A stretch of 64,000 nt of DNA from Fimbriiglobus ruber (lineage in GTDB: Bacteria; Planctomycetota; Planctomycetia; Gemmatales; Gemmataceae): positions 248,001 through 312,000 of the forward strand of contig NZ_NIDE01000019.1 in NCBI RefSeq assembly GCF_002197845.1, written 5' to 3'. The notes under the pieces are model-generated. The model was not told where the DNA came from and made no database searches. It saw only the letters and a list, made by a program, of their open reading frames with translations. Numbering within the stretch: the stretch's first letter is position 1; every line of letters begins with the position of its first letter. The translations under genes and the position numbers were made by a program. Shown piece by piece: positions 54,063 to 63,180 of the stretch.

Positions 54063-56762
54063 ATGCTTCGCATCACCCAGCAGCAATCCTCCGCGGCAGC
54101 TAAGAGGTACTACGCGACCGCCGACTACTACAGCGAGGGGCAGGAGATCGTCGGCAATTGGGGCGGGGAGGCGGCGCGGATGCTGAATCTCCGTGGGCAG
54201 GTGAACAAGGATGCCTTCGCCCGGCTGTGCGACAACCTTCACCCGGAGGCCGAACAATCGCTGACCGCTCTTACCTTAACTGATCGCACGGTTGGCTACG
54301 ATTTCACCTTCTCGGTGCCCAAATCCGTCTCCCTGCTCTACGCCTTGACGGACGACCCGGCGATCCGCGAGGCATTCCGAGGTGCGGTCGACGAGACCAT
54401 GCGGGCGATCGAAAGCGAGATGAAAACCCGCGTCCGCAAGGGTGGGAAAGACGTCGACCGGGCCACCGGCAACATGGTTTGGGCCGAATTCGTCCACACG
54501 ACCTCACGCCCGGTCGATGGCATCCCCGATCCACAACTCCATGCCCATTGTTTTGCGTTTAACGCCACCTGGGACGCCCATGAGCGGCAATGGAAGGCGG
54601 GACAATTCCGCGACCTCAAGCGGGATGCCCCGTACTTCCAGGCTGCCTTCCGCGTGCGGCTGGCGAACGCGTTGCAGGATCTCGGCTTCGCCATCGAGCG
54701 CAAGCGGGACGATTTTGAAATCGCCGGCGTCCCGCCGGCCATCGTGAAGCGATTTTCCCGGCGGACCGCACAGATCGAGGAGACGGCGGCCGAGCTGGGC
54801 ATTACCGATCCGGACCGCAAAGGCGAACTCGGGGCAGCGACCCGCGAAAAGAAAGGCATCCCTCTGGCCTGGGACGAACTACGCGAGGTTTGGGCCGCTC
54901 GGTTGTCGACGGACGAGCGAGACGGTTTGGCCCGCATCTACGACCGCAAGACGCCGTCCTCGACACCCGCACGGGGCGAGCAAACGGCGGTGGACTACGC
55001 CCTCGACCATTGCTTTACCCGGGACGCGGTGGTTTCCGAGCGAAAATTATTGACCGCGGCGCTGCAACGCGGTCTCGGCTCGGTCACGGTCCAAGATACG
55101 GCCCGCGAGCTGGCGTCTCGGAGCCTGATCCGGGGCGAACACGCCGGGCAGGCGGTGGCCACGACTCCGGAGATGCTCGACGCCGAACGCCGGCTGATCG
55201 ATTTCGCGCGCCAGGGCCGGGGGCGATGCCGCCCGCTGGCGGAGGTGGATCGCCCGCTCGTCCGCGACTGGCTGAATGACGGGCAAAAGGCCGCCGTCCG
55301 CCACGTCCTCGGCTCGCGGGATCGCGTGACCATCGTTCGCGGCGCCGCGGGCACTGGCAAAACGAAGCTCGAAGAGGAGCTGCGAGACGCCTTCCGCGAG
55401 ACCGATCTCCCGGTAGTCGCCCTGGCACAATCGGCCGATGCCAGCCGGGGCGTCCTGCGGGACGAAGCCGGATTCCAAGACGCGGACACGGTCGCCCGCT
55501 TCCTCGTGGACACGCAGATGCAGAAGCGGGTGAGGGGCGGGGTCGTCCTAATCGACGAGGCCAGCCAGCTCGGCACCCGCGATCTCCTCCGGGTGTTCGA
55601 CGTGGCCGACACGATCGGGGCGCGGGTGATCCTGGTCGGGGACCGCCGGCAGCATCGAGCGGTCACGGCCGGCGAGCCGCTGGCGCTGCTGGAAGAGAAA
55701 GCGGGTCTACCGGTCGCCGAAGTGACGGACATCATTCGCCAGTGGGGGGATTATGCCAAAGCGACGACGGCCCTCAGCCGGGGCGACATCGTAGCGGGTT
55801 TCGCCAAACTTGAACGCCTGAAATGGGTCAAGGAAATCTCCGATGACGACCGCGACCGTGTATTGGCCGAGGCGTACTTGGCGGCAGCGGCCGAGCGGAA
55901 GGCCAATGGGGAGTTTAAAACGGCCCTGGTCGTGAGTCCGACCCACGCGGAAGCGGGCCGTGTGACTCAGGAAATCCGCAGCGGTTTGCGAGAGGCGGGC
56001 CGCCTGGGCGAGGAGCGAGCGTTCGCGACCTGGCAGCCGCTTCACCTGACCGACGCCCAGAAGGCCGACCCGACCCAATACGCCAGCGGCGATCTGCTCC
56101 GTTTCCACAAGGCCGCCCCTGGGCACCGTAATGGAGAGAGGTTGGTACTCGCCGAGGGTGACGCGGCGCCGGTCGAGGCCGCCGACCGATTCGAGGTCTA
56201 TCACCCGACGACGCTTTCGATCGCGGTGGGCGATCAGTTGCGGGTGACGGCCGGGGGCAAGACGAAAGACGGTAAGCACCGGCTCGACACCGGGGCGGCG
56301 TACACGGTGAAAGGATTCACCCCCCAGGGCGATCTGATCGACCAGCGGGGCTGGGTCATCGGTCGCGATTTCGGCTATTTGGCGCATGGCTATGCCGTGA
56401 CCAGCCACGCCAGCCAGGGCAGGACCGTCGACAAAGTCTTTATCGCCCAATCGGGGGAATCCTTCGCGGCGACGACGGCACGACAATTCTACGTGTCGGT
56501 CAGCCGGGGGCGGGAGCAAGCGTTGATATTCACGGATGATAAGGATCGTCTCCGATCCGCCGTCCAGCGCGCGGACGCGCCATTATCGGCGACGGCGCTG
56601 GCCGAATCGAAATCACACCGGCCCTCCTTCCGGCAACGGTTGCACGACCACCTTGCGTTTGTCCGTCGGCTTGCTACGTTCAAACGCACGCATGAGTCAC
56701 CCGAGCGAGTTTTCCAACAGGAAAAATCACACCAACGAACGGAGCGGGAATATGAGCGATAA
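54063..56762 (+). CDS. MobF-family conjugative relaxase/helicase (TrwC/TraI-like)
   Basis: The 899-residue protein begins MLRITQQQSSAAAKRYYATA with paired tyrosines (16, 17) followed by more at 22-23, the catalytic tyrosines of TrwC relaxases. The metal-binding HxH (PQLHAHCF) lies near residue 160 and FTFSVPKSVSLLYAL is the classic TrwC segment. The C-terminal half is a RecD-like superfamily-1 helicase with Walker A GAAGTGKT (about 427), Walker B LIDEASQ and VTSHASQGRTVDKV. It would nick at oriT and unwind the transferred strand. No T4SS or coupling protein is in the window, so the element may be mobilizable rather than self-transmissible. Confidence 0.93.
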   Translation: MLRITQQQSSAAAKRYYATADYYSEGQEIVGNWGGEAARMLNLRGQVNKDAFARLCDNLHPEAEQSLTALTLTDRTVGYDFTFSVPKSVSLLYALTDDPAIREAFRGAVDETMRAIESEMKTRVRKGGKDVDRATGNMVWAEFVHTTSRPVDGIPDPQLHAHCFAFNATWDAHERQWKAGQFRDLKRDAPYFQAAFRVRLANALQDLGFAIERKRDDFEIAGVPPAIVKRFSRRTAQIEETAAELGITDPDRKGELGAATREKKGIPLAWDELREVWAARLSTDERDGLARIYDRKTPSSTPARGEQTAVDYALDHCFTRDAVVSERKLLTAALQRGLGSVTVQDTARELASRSLIRGEHAGQAVATTPEMLDAERRLIDFARQGRGRCRPLAEVDRPLVRDWLNDGQKAAVRHVLGSRDRVTIVRGAAGTGKTKLEEELRDAFRETDLPVVALAQSADASRGVLRDEAGFQDADTVARFLVDTQMQKRVRGGVVLIDEASQLGTRDLLRVFDVADTIGARVILVGDRRQHRAVTAGEPLALLEEKAGLPVAEVTDIIRQWGDYAKATTALSRGDIVAGFAKLERLKWVKEISDDDRDRVLAEAYLAAAAERKANGEFKTALVVSPTHAEAGRVTQEIRSGLREAGRLGEERAFATWQPLHLTDAQKADPTQYASGDLLRFHKAAPGHRNGERLVLAEGDAAPVEAADRFEVYHPTTLSIAVGDQLRVTAGGKTKDGKHRLDTGAAYTVKGFTPQGDLIDQRGWVIGRDFGYLAHGYAVTSHASQGRTVDKVFIAQSGESFAATTARQFYVSVSRGREQALIFTDDKDRLRSAVQRADAPLSATALAESKSHRPSFRQRLHDHLAFVRRLATFKRTHESPERVFQQEKSHQRTEREYER

Positions 56763-57261
56763 CCTACCCGATGAACTCACCCGCCGGTTTCCCTACCTCA
56801 AGGCGACCGGGGCAGGCCGGGCAACGTCCGAGGAACCGACCGAGGAAGAGGTCGATGCGTCTCCGGCGTTCGGCTATCTACGGGGAACAAAAGACCGCGC
56901 CCTGGCAGTTGAATTTCGGTTTCGTGATGGCAATAGCGAGGTCTTCCCCTACAGCCATCTGGCAGGATGGCGTTTCGATCCGTCCGTCGGCTTGCTGCTG
57001 AAATTCACCGCCGACATCGTGAGCCTGATCCTGGTGCGAGGAAGCAATCTCGACGCCCCGGTGAATGCAAGTGGGGTCAACCTCCTCGATCGCGGCCTCC
57101 AGCGTCACCGGGTCGTTTGGGTGCGGGAAATGGACCGGGCCGCCGTGAAAGCGGTCGGAGTGCGGGGACCAACGATCGACGCCATCACGGTCGCGGAATG
57201 TGAATCGCAGGACGAGCAGCGGGCATGGGTGGAGAAGACCGCACCGGGATTCCTCCGGTAG
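56752..57261 (+). CDS. Relaxase-coupled hypothetical protein
   Basis: The ATG at 56752 follows ggagcggga and overlaps the relaxase stop by 11 bases, so it is translated from the same message. The 169-residue protein has beta-rich segments (LAVEFRFRDGNSEVFPYSHL; IVSLILVRGSN) but no known family. Position suggests an accessory transfer or replication role. Its stop codon lies inside the left arm of the terminator hairpin. Confidence 0.6.
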   Translation: MSDNLPDELTRRFPYLKATGAGRATSEEPTEEEVDASPAFGYLRGTKDRALAVEFRFRDGNSEVFPYSHLAGWRFDPSVGLLLKFTADIVSLILVRGSNLDAPVNASGVNLLDRGLQRHRVVWVREMDRAAVKAVGVRGPTIDAITVAECESQDEQRAWVEKTAPGFLR

Positions 57262-57333
57262 CTCAGTTTCCCTTGCGGCGTCGCTTCGCAACCCGGGCCA
57301 GCTTCGCTCGCCGCAAGGGAAACTGAGCTACCG
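57256..57333. terminator. Perfect 25-bp inverted repeat between convergent genes
   Basis: Arms 57256-57280 and 57309-57333 are perfectly complementary around a 28-base loop. It separates the relaxase operon from the convergent vapC gene and probably ends both transcripts. Confidence 0.75.
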
Positions 57334-57341
57334 ACGTTCCT

Positions 57342-57719
57342 TTAAGCCGCCAGTATGGGAATTCCGTATCTGGGGATGATGTCGTCGCGCGTAACGAGGG
57401 TCAAGGCTTCGACTTGGCATTGGGCGACCAGCTGCCGGTCGAAAGGGTCTTTATGCAGGAGCGGCAAATCCCGCATCGCCTGGGCATGTTCAACGGTGAT
57501 GGGAAGCGATGAAAACCGGTTCTCTGCGATTAACGGCAGCAGGGGTTCGATGCAGGTCAGCCGGTTTATGGATTTCTTAATGACGATTTCCTGGATGCAC
57601 ACCGCGCTCACGAACACGGCGTTTCGCGGATTGGCGATTTCCACGCGGGCTGTGTCCGAAAGAAGCCCCGGGTCGTCCAGCCACCACAGGAAGGCGTGGG
57701 TGTCGAGAAGCAGCCTCAC
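57342..57719 (-). CDS. vapC: VapC-type PIN-domain toxin
   Basis: The 125-residue protein is a complete VapC: LLLDTHAFLWWLDD with Asp6, EIVIKKS with the Glu, and DPFDRQLVAQC plus TRDDIIPRYG with the C-terminal acidic ligands. It should cleave RNA (often tRNA) unless bound by its antitoxin. Its start overlaps the antitoxin stop as ATGA, the normal order antitoxin-toxin. Confidence 0.93.
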   Translation of the reverse strand: MRLLLDTHAFLWWLDDPGLLSDTARVEIANPRNAVFVSAVCIQEIVIKKSINRLTCIEPLLPLIAENRFSSLPITVEHAQAMRDLPLLHKDPFDRQLVAQCQVEALTLVTRDDIIPRYGIPILAA

Positions 57720-57955
57720 TCCGTCTCGCCGTAGAAGAGGCGTTCCACCTCGCCATCGAACCTGTCGAAATTCTCCGCGATGAGGATTCTGCCTTTCAAC
57801 TGGCCGCCCTGCCGGGGCGTCACGTCCTGCTGAACGGGAATCAGCCGCACCAGCAACTCACCCGCCCTGGCGATCACAACGTCTTCCCCCGCGAGCGCCC
57901 GTTTGATGAGTTGCGAGAGATGGGCTTTGGCGTTATGGATGTTTTCAATATGCAT
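57716..57955 (-). CDS. Phd/YefM-type antitoxin
   Basis: The start at 57955 (MHIENIHNAKAHLSQLIKRA) is preferred to an upstream ATG at 58006 because it matches the prevent-host-death N-terminus and follows an agggagc site. The 79-residue protein has the typical DNA-binding part (AKAHLSQLIKRALAGEDVVI; LVRLIPV) and a disordered, acidic C-terminus that would cover the toxin. It should repress its own operon through the palindromes at 57990-58023. Confidence 0.88.
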   Translation of the reverse strand: MHIENIHNAKAHLSQLIKRALAGEDVVIARAGELLVRLIPVQQDVTPRQGGQLKGRILIAENFDRFDGEVERLFYGETE

Positions 57956-57977
57956 GATTTTGCTCCCTATACAAACT

Positions 57978-58023
57978 ATAATAAACCAACATGGTCCATG
58001 TGTCAACTATCATGGTTAACCAT
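57978..58023 (-). promoter_or_regulatory. Promoter and operators of the TA operon
   Basis: On the minus strand TTGACA (58006-58001) and TATTAT (57983-57978) are separated by 17 bases, nearly a consensus promoter. The palindrome catggtccatg (57990-58000) lies between the two boxes and a second, atggttaaccat (58012-58023), just upstream, likely antitoxin operators. Confidence 0.8.
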
Positions 58024-58159
58024 ATGCATATTAGATATGACGACCGATTGCACCTTGATTGTTGTCGCCATTATGAATCTAATGAAGGTGCGCCTTGCCC
58101 AGCTTCGGCGATACGGTGTAAAACCCTGGCTCATCATCTGCAAAGGAAAGCGGCGTCGG

Positions 58160-58789
58160 GTGACGGAAGCGGTCGAAACATTTATCATCAAACCCATGCT
58201 GACGCTCTACCCCCCGCCTCAGCATTTGCGGAACGATCCCGAAGCTTTTGCCGAGGCGCTGGCCACTTACGTCCGTGTGCTGGCACGATTCGACCGGGGC
58301 ACGCTGGCGCGTGCCTGGGATCAGGTCGTCGCCAGTCAATCTTACTGGTGTTGGCCGAGCCCCGGTATGATCGTGGAGGCGTGCTGCGGTTTAGCCCCTC
58401 CACCTCCGGCCATCGGCGAAAATGAGCAGCGGCATCTTCGCGCACAAGCGTTGGCCGACGCCTACGCCAGCCGCTTTATGAAAACGACGCACTTGGCCCG
58501 CCTCGCTCGGGATGAGGGCTGGTTGCCTGAGCTAGCCGAATATGTCCGCGAGGCCGCGTGGGTCCAGGCTCAGCTCATTGAGGGCATCAAGCAAATCGGC
58601 TTCGCCACTCTCCTGATCCCCGAAGATCAGCGGGTTGAACCTGCTGCAGATTGCTTCGCCACATACCGAGAGACAATCACGGCGTCGATCGAGCGAGGTC
58701 GCATCCGTGTAAGCGTGCCACCCGGTCGCGTTCGAGAGTGGCGGAATGAAGAGCAACGGGAGCAAGCTAAACGGGTTTCCGAACGCTGA
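58160..58789 (+). CDS. Hypothetical island protein
   Basis: The GTG at 58160 with ggaaag about 8 bases upstream gives a 209-residue helical protein; ATG at 58196 is the alternative, and the frame is open further upstream. Segments LATYVRVLARFDRGTLARAW and YWCWPSPGMIVEACC recall small replication-accessory proteins of phages and plasmids, but I recognise no family. It lies about 160 bases upstream of the STAND gene in the same direction. Confidence 0.55.
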   Translation: MTEAVETFIIKPMLTLYPPPQHLRNDPEAFAEALATYVRVLARFDRGTLARAWDQVVASQSYWCWPSPGMIVEACCGLAPPPPAIGENEQRHLRAQALADAYASRFMKTTHLARLARDEGWLPELAEYVREAAWVQAQLIEGIKQIGFATLLIPEDQRVEPAADCFATYRETITASIERGRIRVSVPPGRVREWRNEEQREQAKRVSER

Positions 58790-58947
58790 GGTACTTGCGT
58801 CGAAGCAAACCAAACACTTCGGTGAACCTGAAATCGCGTATCGTCGCGAACTTGACCTCGGCACAGGAACGTCCGAGAATCCCATATGAGCCGGCATTCG
58901 AGTTTCAGAGTCGCGCACGGACGAGGGGAACACCCCACGGAGTTTGC

Positions 58948-61695
58948 ATGCTTTCCACAGTGCATCGGAATTATCTGATCATCGAGCTGATGAAGGGCAT
59001 CGAGGCGATCGGGCTTCATTTCGAGACTTACGGCTACCGTCTCGCTGACCAGCTCGCTGGTCAAAAAATGAGCCATCGCGGGGCAAACCCAGGCGGCAAC
59101 CCTGTTGGCCACATTCTGGACAGCGTTTCGGCAGATGGCACCGTTGCGGCCGAGTACAGTTCCCAGGGCAACTACTTCGATGACCCGTTCAAAAAGCTCA
59201 TCAACGACATCGATCACTGCATAAAGCTCGGGCCGAACGTCAAGAAACTGTTTCTTGTTAGCAGCCGCGAGTGCGGCCCGAAGGCTCTAACAGAGCTGAC
59301 CAAGAGGTTTGCGGATTACAAGAAAAACAAGGATCTCCAGGTTGAATTGTACGATTCGCGGCGACAAGCCGAATTCATCGTCGATACCGTGCTTCTCAAC
59401 GACGATGCCACGGATGAGCTTGCCCAATTCGTGGCACCGCTCGAGAGAGTTCGATCGGAGTACGCGGCGACTCGCACGTTGCCCGCTCAATCGCCCACCT
59501 ACATCGCGCAGAAGGCGATGGAGCTAGTCGTTAAGACGAAGTTGCAAGCGGATAAAGCATGCATTGTCGCGGGGATGAGCGGTTCCGGTAAGTCCGAAAT
59601 AACTGTGGCCGTGGCGCGCTCACTGCGGAGTAGCTTTGACGTGGTGGTATGGGTTCCGGCAAGCAAAACAGCGTCGCTTGACGAGCTGCGGGCAGTAGAG
59701 CTTGAGCGCCGTGGGCATCGCATCAACTTGCAATATTTGTTGCAGCACCGTTCCTGTTTGATGATTCTTGACGATCTGCAACTCGGCACAACTACCCAAG
59801 AACTGCGTAAGCTTTGCGGACCTCGCTCGGCTGTCTTGGCGACGCGCCAACATGCCATAGTTGGTGATGCGAAAATCCAGTTGCTCAACGAAGCGGACGC
59901 AAGGCAATTGTTAGAATTCGAGCTGCCCGCACCATGTCCCAATCATATTTTCAAAGAGGTTTGGCGTGCTACTGGCGGCCACCCGTTTACCCTCCGCCTG
60001 ATGAACGCAGGGGTGAGGAGCAGCTCATGGGATGATCTTGCTGAGGACTGCAAAGCGATCGGCCACTATACCGACGCCGAACGCGCGCAGAAGCTCACGG
60101 ATAAGCTGTTAGGTCGGCAGATCTCACAATTAGATCGCGAGCTTTCGTTGTTCGCTTGGGCAGAAACATCACGTGTGGACCGTGCCTTCGCTCGACAAAC
60201 GTTGTTGCCTGTGGGCCTACGCAAACTTGAGGCAAGTTGTTTCCTTGCACCCGATCGCGGAGACGTGCTCAGGCTGCACGACATCGTGTTTGCTGCCCTC
60301 AAATCTCAGGATTTGCCAGTCGAAAGGCATGCTCCTTATTTTGACGAAATGATGGATAAGTATGTGAATACTCTCGCGTTTACTACTGGCGCGGATTTGC
60401 AGTTTCTCACCTTTCGCGAAGTTCACAAGCCTCTTTTGGTCAGAGAGTTGACGCGTAAGGGAACGCGCAGCGAATGTCTTTTCTGCCTAAGCCAAGCATC
60501 GCGTGAAGACTACAGTATTATCGAATTGATCGGCGATCCAGTTCAGCGAACCAAAGCTCTGCTTGCCGAGAAGAAGATCAGAGACATCGACGCAAGTGCC
60601 ATTTGCGAAGCTATTGAGGCACTATACAGGTGGGCAAAGACGGTTAAAAACATTGATATCGCCCGCGTGGAACTGGCGTCACGGATGGAAGCATTTACTC
60701 TGCTGATCGACTCGAGGTATCTTTCAACCGCCGCGATGAAAACCGTCCTGCATCACAAGGCGAAAGCGCTTCGCAATCTGAAGGATTATGCTGCCGCAAT
60801 CGAAATGTGCGAGCAAATCCTTAACGATTACGATAGAAACAGCGATAGCGAGGCTACAAATCTGCTGCTTGCCCGCTTATTGGCCTCAAGGAGCAAGGAA
60901 GACGCTCTTCGGGCCAAAGACATACTTTTCAAGATTTTGGAAAATGCCTCGCGGGACAGCACCTCAGTTCCGCTCTCAGTCACGATGGCTGCAATCGAAG
61001 TGATTGCCCGCAAAGAGTTGAAGACGTGGCAACGCGAGGCCATTGATCGATTCGGAGATACGGTATCTAAGCTTATCGTTGAAGCTGCAGCACGCGGTTT
61101 CGATCACGCCTTCGTATCGTTTGCCGCATTTGGACGGGATCTCGCCTACAACAATCAAAAACTTTTTGTGGAGGTTTTCAAAAAACTACCACGGCGCGCT
61201 CCTGGCGTAGTTGATGATGACAGGGAGTTATCGGCCTGGGTGAGCATCCTTGCTTCTGCGAGCGACATTCCTTCCCTCAACGAGTCGGGTGAACTGGCCG
61301 CAGAAGCAGAAGAGTTTTTCGATGCAATTAAAAAGCACGAAGATTTTGTGATTCAGCGATTCAGTTCGATGCTAGTCAAACTTGGTCGTAACCAGGAGGC
61401 TGCGGATAAACTGCGACCTCTCGTTGATACCAGCCCGACTCCGTGGTTACGATACTGGCTCTCCAAAGCCGAACTTGCTCTGGGGAACCAGCCTTCTGCG
61501 CTAAAGCTCATCAACGATGCACTTGCACACCCGGACTCGGAAATGTACAAGGCGACTTTTCTTGAGCACCGGGCGGAAGTGCGGAAGGCGGAGTTTGGAG
61601 CATATTTTGAAGACATGCGAGCGGCGGAAGAAGCTTGCAAAAATGAAAAACACAAAAAGTCTATTGCGGACAAAATTGCAAAGTATCAAGGTTAG
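58948..61695 (+). CDS. STAND-family NTPase with nuclease-like N-terminus and TPR-like C-terminus
   Basis: The ATG at 58948 follows acggag and gives 915 residues. The N-terminus (about 1-170) resembles a PDDEXK/restriction-endonuclease-like fold: SVSADGTVAAEYSSQ provides a D...E-x-S motif (Glu near 68). The central NTPase has Walker A VAGMSGSGKSEI (about 208-216) and Walker B CLMILDDLQLG (about 270-280), with STAND-type WH region (IFKEVWRATGGHPFTLRLM). The C-terminus is helical with TPR-like repeats (KALRNLKDYAAAIEMCEQIL). This effector-NTPase-repeat order is that of bacterial NLR-like anti-phage sensors, where repeats bind a trigger and the nuclease is released by oligomerisation. Confidence 0.8.
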   Translation: MLSTVHRNYLIIELMKGIEAIGLHFETYGYRLADQLAGQKMSHRGANPGGNPVGHILDSVSADGTVAAEYSSQGNYFDDPFKKLINDIDHCIKLGPNVKKLFLVSSRECGPKALTELTKRFADYKKNKDLQVELYDSRRQAEFIVDTVLLNDDATDELAQFVAPLERVRSEYAATRTLPAQSPTYIAQKAMELVVKTKLQADKACIVAGMSGSGKSEITVAVARSLRSSFDVVVWVPASKTASLDELRAVELERRGHRINLQYLLQHRSCLMILDDLQLGTTTQELRKLCGPRSAVLATRQHAIVGDAKIQLLNEADARQLLEFELPAPCPNHIFKEVWRATGGHPFTLRLMNAGVRSSSWDDLAEDCKAIGHYTDAERAQKLTDKLLGRQISQLDRELSLFAWAETSRVDRAFARQTLLPVGLRKLEASCFLAPDRGDVLRLHDIVFAALKSQDLPVERHAPYFDEMMDKYVNTLAFTTGADLQFLTFREVHKPLLVRELTRKGTRSECLFCLSQASREDYSIIELIGDPVQRTKALLAEKKIRDIDASAICEAIEALYRWAKTVKNIDIARVELASRMEAFTLLIDSRYLSTAAMKTVLHHKAKALRNLKDYAAAIEMCEQILNDYDRNSDSEATNLLLARLLASRSKEDALRAKDILFKILENASRDSTSVPLSVTMAAIEVIARKELKTWQREAIDRFGDTVSKLIVEAAARGFDHAFVSFAAFGRDLAYNNQKLFVEVFKKLPRRAPGVVDDDRELSAWVSILASASDIPSLNESGELAAEAEEFFDAIKKHEDFVIQRFSSMLVKLGRNQEAADKLRPLVDTSPTPWLRYWLSKAELALGNQPSALKLINDALAHPDSEMYKATFLEHRAEVRKAEFGAYFEDMRAAEEACKNEKHKKSIADKIAKYQG

Positions 61696-61837
61696 CAGTC
61701 GCCCAAAGCCGCTGCCACTACCGTTCTTTAACCGCGAGTTCCATGCTTACTTTCGTAGTCGCCAACCGGAAAGGCACGCAGACCTAGTTCAAGGTCGTCA
61801 CGCTGTCTGCCCAGGAAGGGGGCGCCGGCCCGGAGGA

Positions 61838-61957
61838 TTAATTTCGTTGAAGTAAATAGAGATAGCGGTCGGCCTGGATAGGGTTATCGCGGGAGGTACG
61901 ATACAAATTGTCGAGCAAATCTTCCTGCGCAGCGGGAGGCTTGCTAATCGTGGTCAT
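61838..61957 (-). pseudogene. Truncated ParE-like toxin fragment
   Basis: A 39-residue frame (MTTISKPPAAQEDLLDNLYR ... QADRYLYLLQRN-stop) matches the N-terminus of ParE-type toxins (PAAQEDLLDN...ADRYL) but stops after about 40 of about 100 residues. The start overlaps the upstream gene as ATGA. The rest of the toxin is absent, so it is probably inactive. Confidence 0.6.
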
Positions 61958-62166
61958 GGGGGCGTGCCGTTCACCGCATGCATTCGCTCCCTGCCCAGAC
62001 GCTTGATCTCTTCGAGATCGAGAGGAGTGGCGGGGCCGCTGTCCAAGCCCTTTCGAATTTCTCCGCAAAGCCATTTCAGCTTGACCCGGCTTTCCTGTTC
62101 CCGCTCATCAAGAAGACGCAGGACCGTGCGGGCCAATTCCCTCGTCGATTGGAACATATAAGCCAT
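61954..62166 (-). CDS. ParD-like antitoxin (small RHH-type protein)
   Basis: The ATG at 62166 is two bases after the integrase stop codon. The 70-residue protein (FQSTRELARTVLRLLDEREQ; KLKWLCGEIRKGLDSGPATP) has the ParD C-terminal pattern G-x-x-S-G-P-A-T-P-L-D preceded by a helix. Its stop overlaps the ParE remnant as ATGA. With the toxin truncated it is an orphan antitoxin or a diverged regulator of the integrase operon. Confidence 0.6.
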   Translation of the reverse strand: MAYMFQSTRELARTVLRLLDEREQESRVKLKWLCGEIRKGLDSGPATPLDLEEIKRLGRERMHAVNGTPP

Positions 62167-62168
62167 CG

Positions 62169-63176
62169 TCAGTAACGCAGGACATAGGCGGGCGACTTGC
62201 TGAGCCGGTCGCGGTGGCGAATATAGGTCAGGGTGGTCCTCGGGTCCGCATGCCCGGCGAATTCTTGCAAATCGATAATGTCGCTGCCCCGCTCGCGGGC
62301 AGTGGTCAGAGCCGTCACCCGGAACGAATGCACCGTTACGTTCGGATCGAGCTTTAGACGGCGCACATAGCCTTCCACCAGCAACTGAACCGCGCGGCGG
62401 GTGAGGGCGCGGGGAGCGAACCCGGTACGGCCGTTTCCGTGGGGTGATGCCTGTGGGCGGAACAAGGCACCTCGCGAATCGTCGTGAATGCTTGCGGCGT
62501 CCAGCCATGCTTCCAATCGCTCGACCGCCTCGGGATGCAAAGCGGTTTGCCGTTCCTTCCCGCCCTTGCCCATGATCTCCAAAACGCGATGTGTACCGTT
62601 CTGCCGGTAGCTTCCGACCTTCAACCGCGTGAGTTCACCGACCCGGCACCCGGTATAGGCGAGGACGGCGAATAGTGCCGCGTCCCGTATCCCGGCCGGG
62701 GTGGCCGCAGAGGCATCGAGCAGTCTTCGGCAATCCTCGGGCGACAACCCGACCGTCTTCCCGTCGCGCGGGACCGACGGGGAGGTCACAAAGTCACTAT
62801 GGGCCGGATTCGCCCCGACATACCCATAGATTTGAAGGTAAGAATACAAGGACCGCAGGGCAGACAGCTTCCTCACGATCGAGCTGTTGGTCAGTCCTTG
62901 CTCATGCAGATGGTCCCGCCACGCTGAAACTTGATGGGGCCGAATGGTGAGTAACCCGTCGAATCCGTCGTCGGGAAGGCTCGCATACGCCAGAAATTGC
63001 CGAAGATCCCGGTCGTAATTGCTTCTCGTGTCGCGGGATGGGGATTTGGTCAACCAGGACTGGTAGGCTTCGCTGACACGCGCGCGTAATACCTCCCGTG
63101 GGGATACTTCGCACACGGCCGGTAAGTCAGATAAAGAACCGAAAGGAAGGGGGGCGAGTAAACCGGAATCCGTCAT
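62169..63176 (-). CDS. Tyrosine recombinase/integrase (XerC/D-like)
   Basis: The 335-residue protein has a SAM-like core-binding domain (SNYDRDLRQFLAYASLPDDG to PHQVSAWRDHL) and a catalytic domain with all residues: Arg178 (GCRVGEL), Lys204/207 (GKGGKER), His283-x-x-Arg286 (HSFRVTA), His309 (GHADPRTT) and Tyr318 (TYIRHRD). It probably integrates or resolves the surrounding island. Its start is four bases after the stop of a vapC-like gene and its stop two bases before parD-like, so it is embedded in a five-gene TA-integrase operon. Confidence 0.93.
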   Translation of the reverse strand: MTDSGLLAPLPFGSLSDLPAVCEVSPREVLRARVSEAYQSWLTKSPSRDTRSNYDRDLRQFLAYASLPDDGFDGLLTIRPHQVSAWRDHLHEQGLTNSSIVRKLSALRSLYSYLQIYGYVGANPAHSDFVTSPSVPRDGKTVGLSPEDCRRLLDASAATPAGIRDAALFAVLAYTGCRVGELTRLKVGSYRQNGTHRVLEIMGKGGKERQTALHPEAVERLEAWLDAASIHDDSRGALFRPQASPHGNGRTGFAPRALTRRAVQLLVEGYVRRLKLDPNVTVHSFRVTALTTARERGSDIIDLQEFAGHADPRTTLTYIRHRDRLSKSPAYVLRY

Positions 63177-63180
63177 GAAA

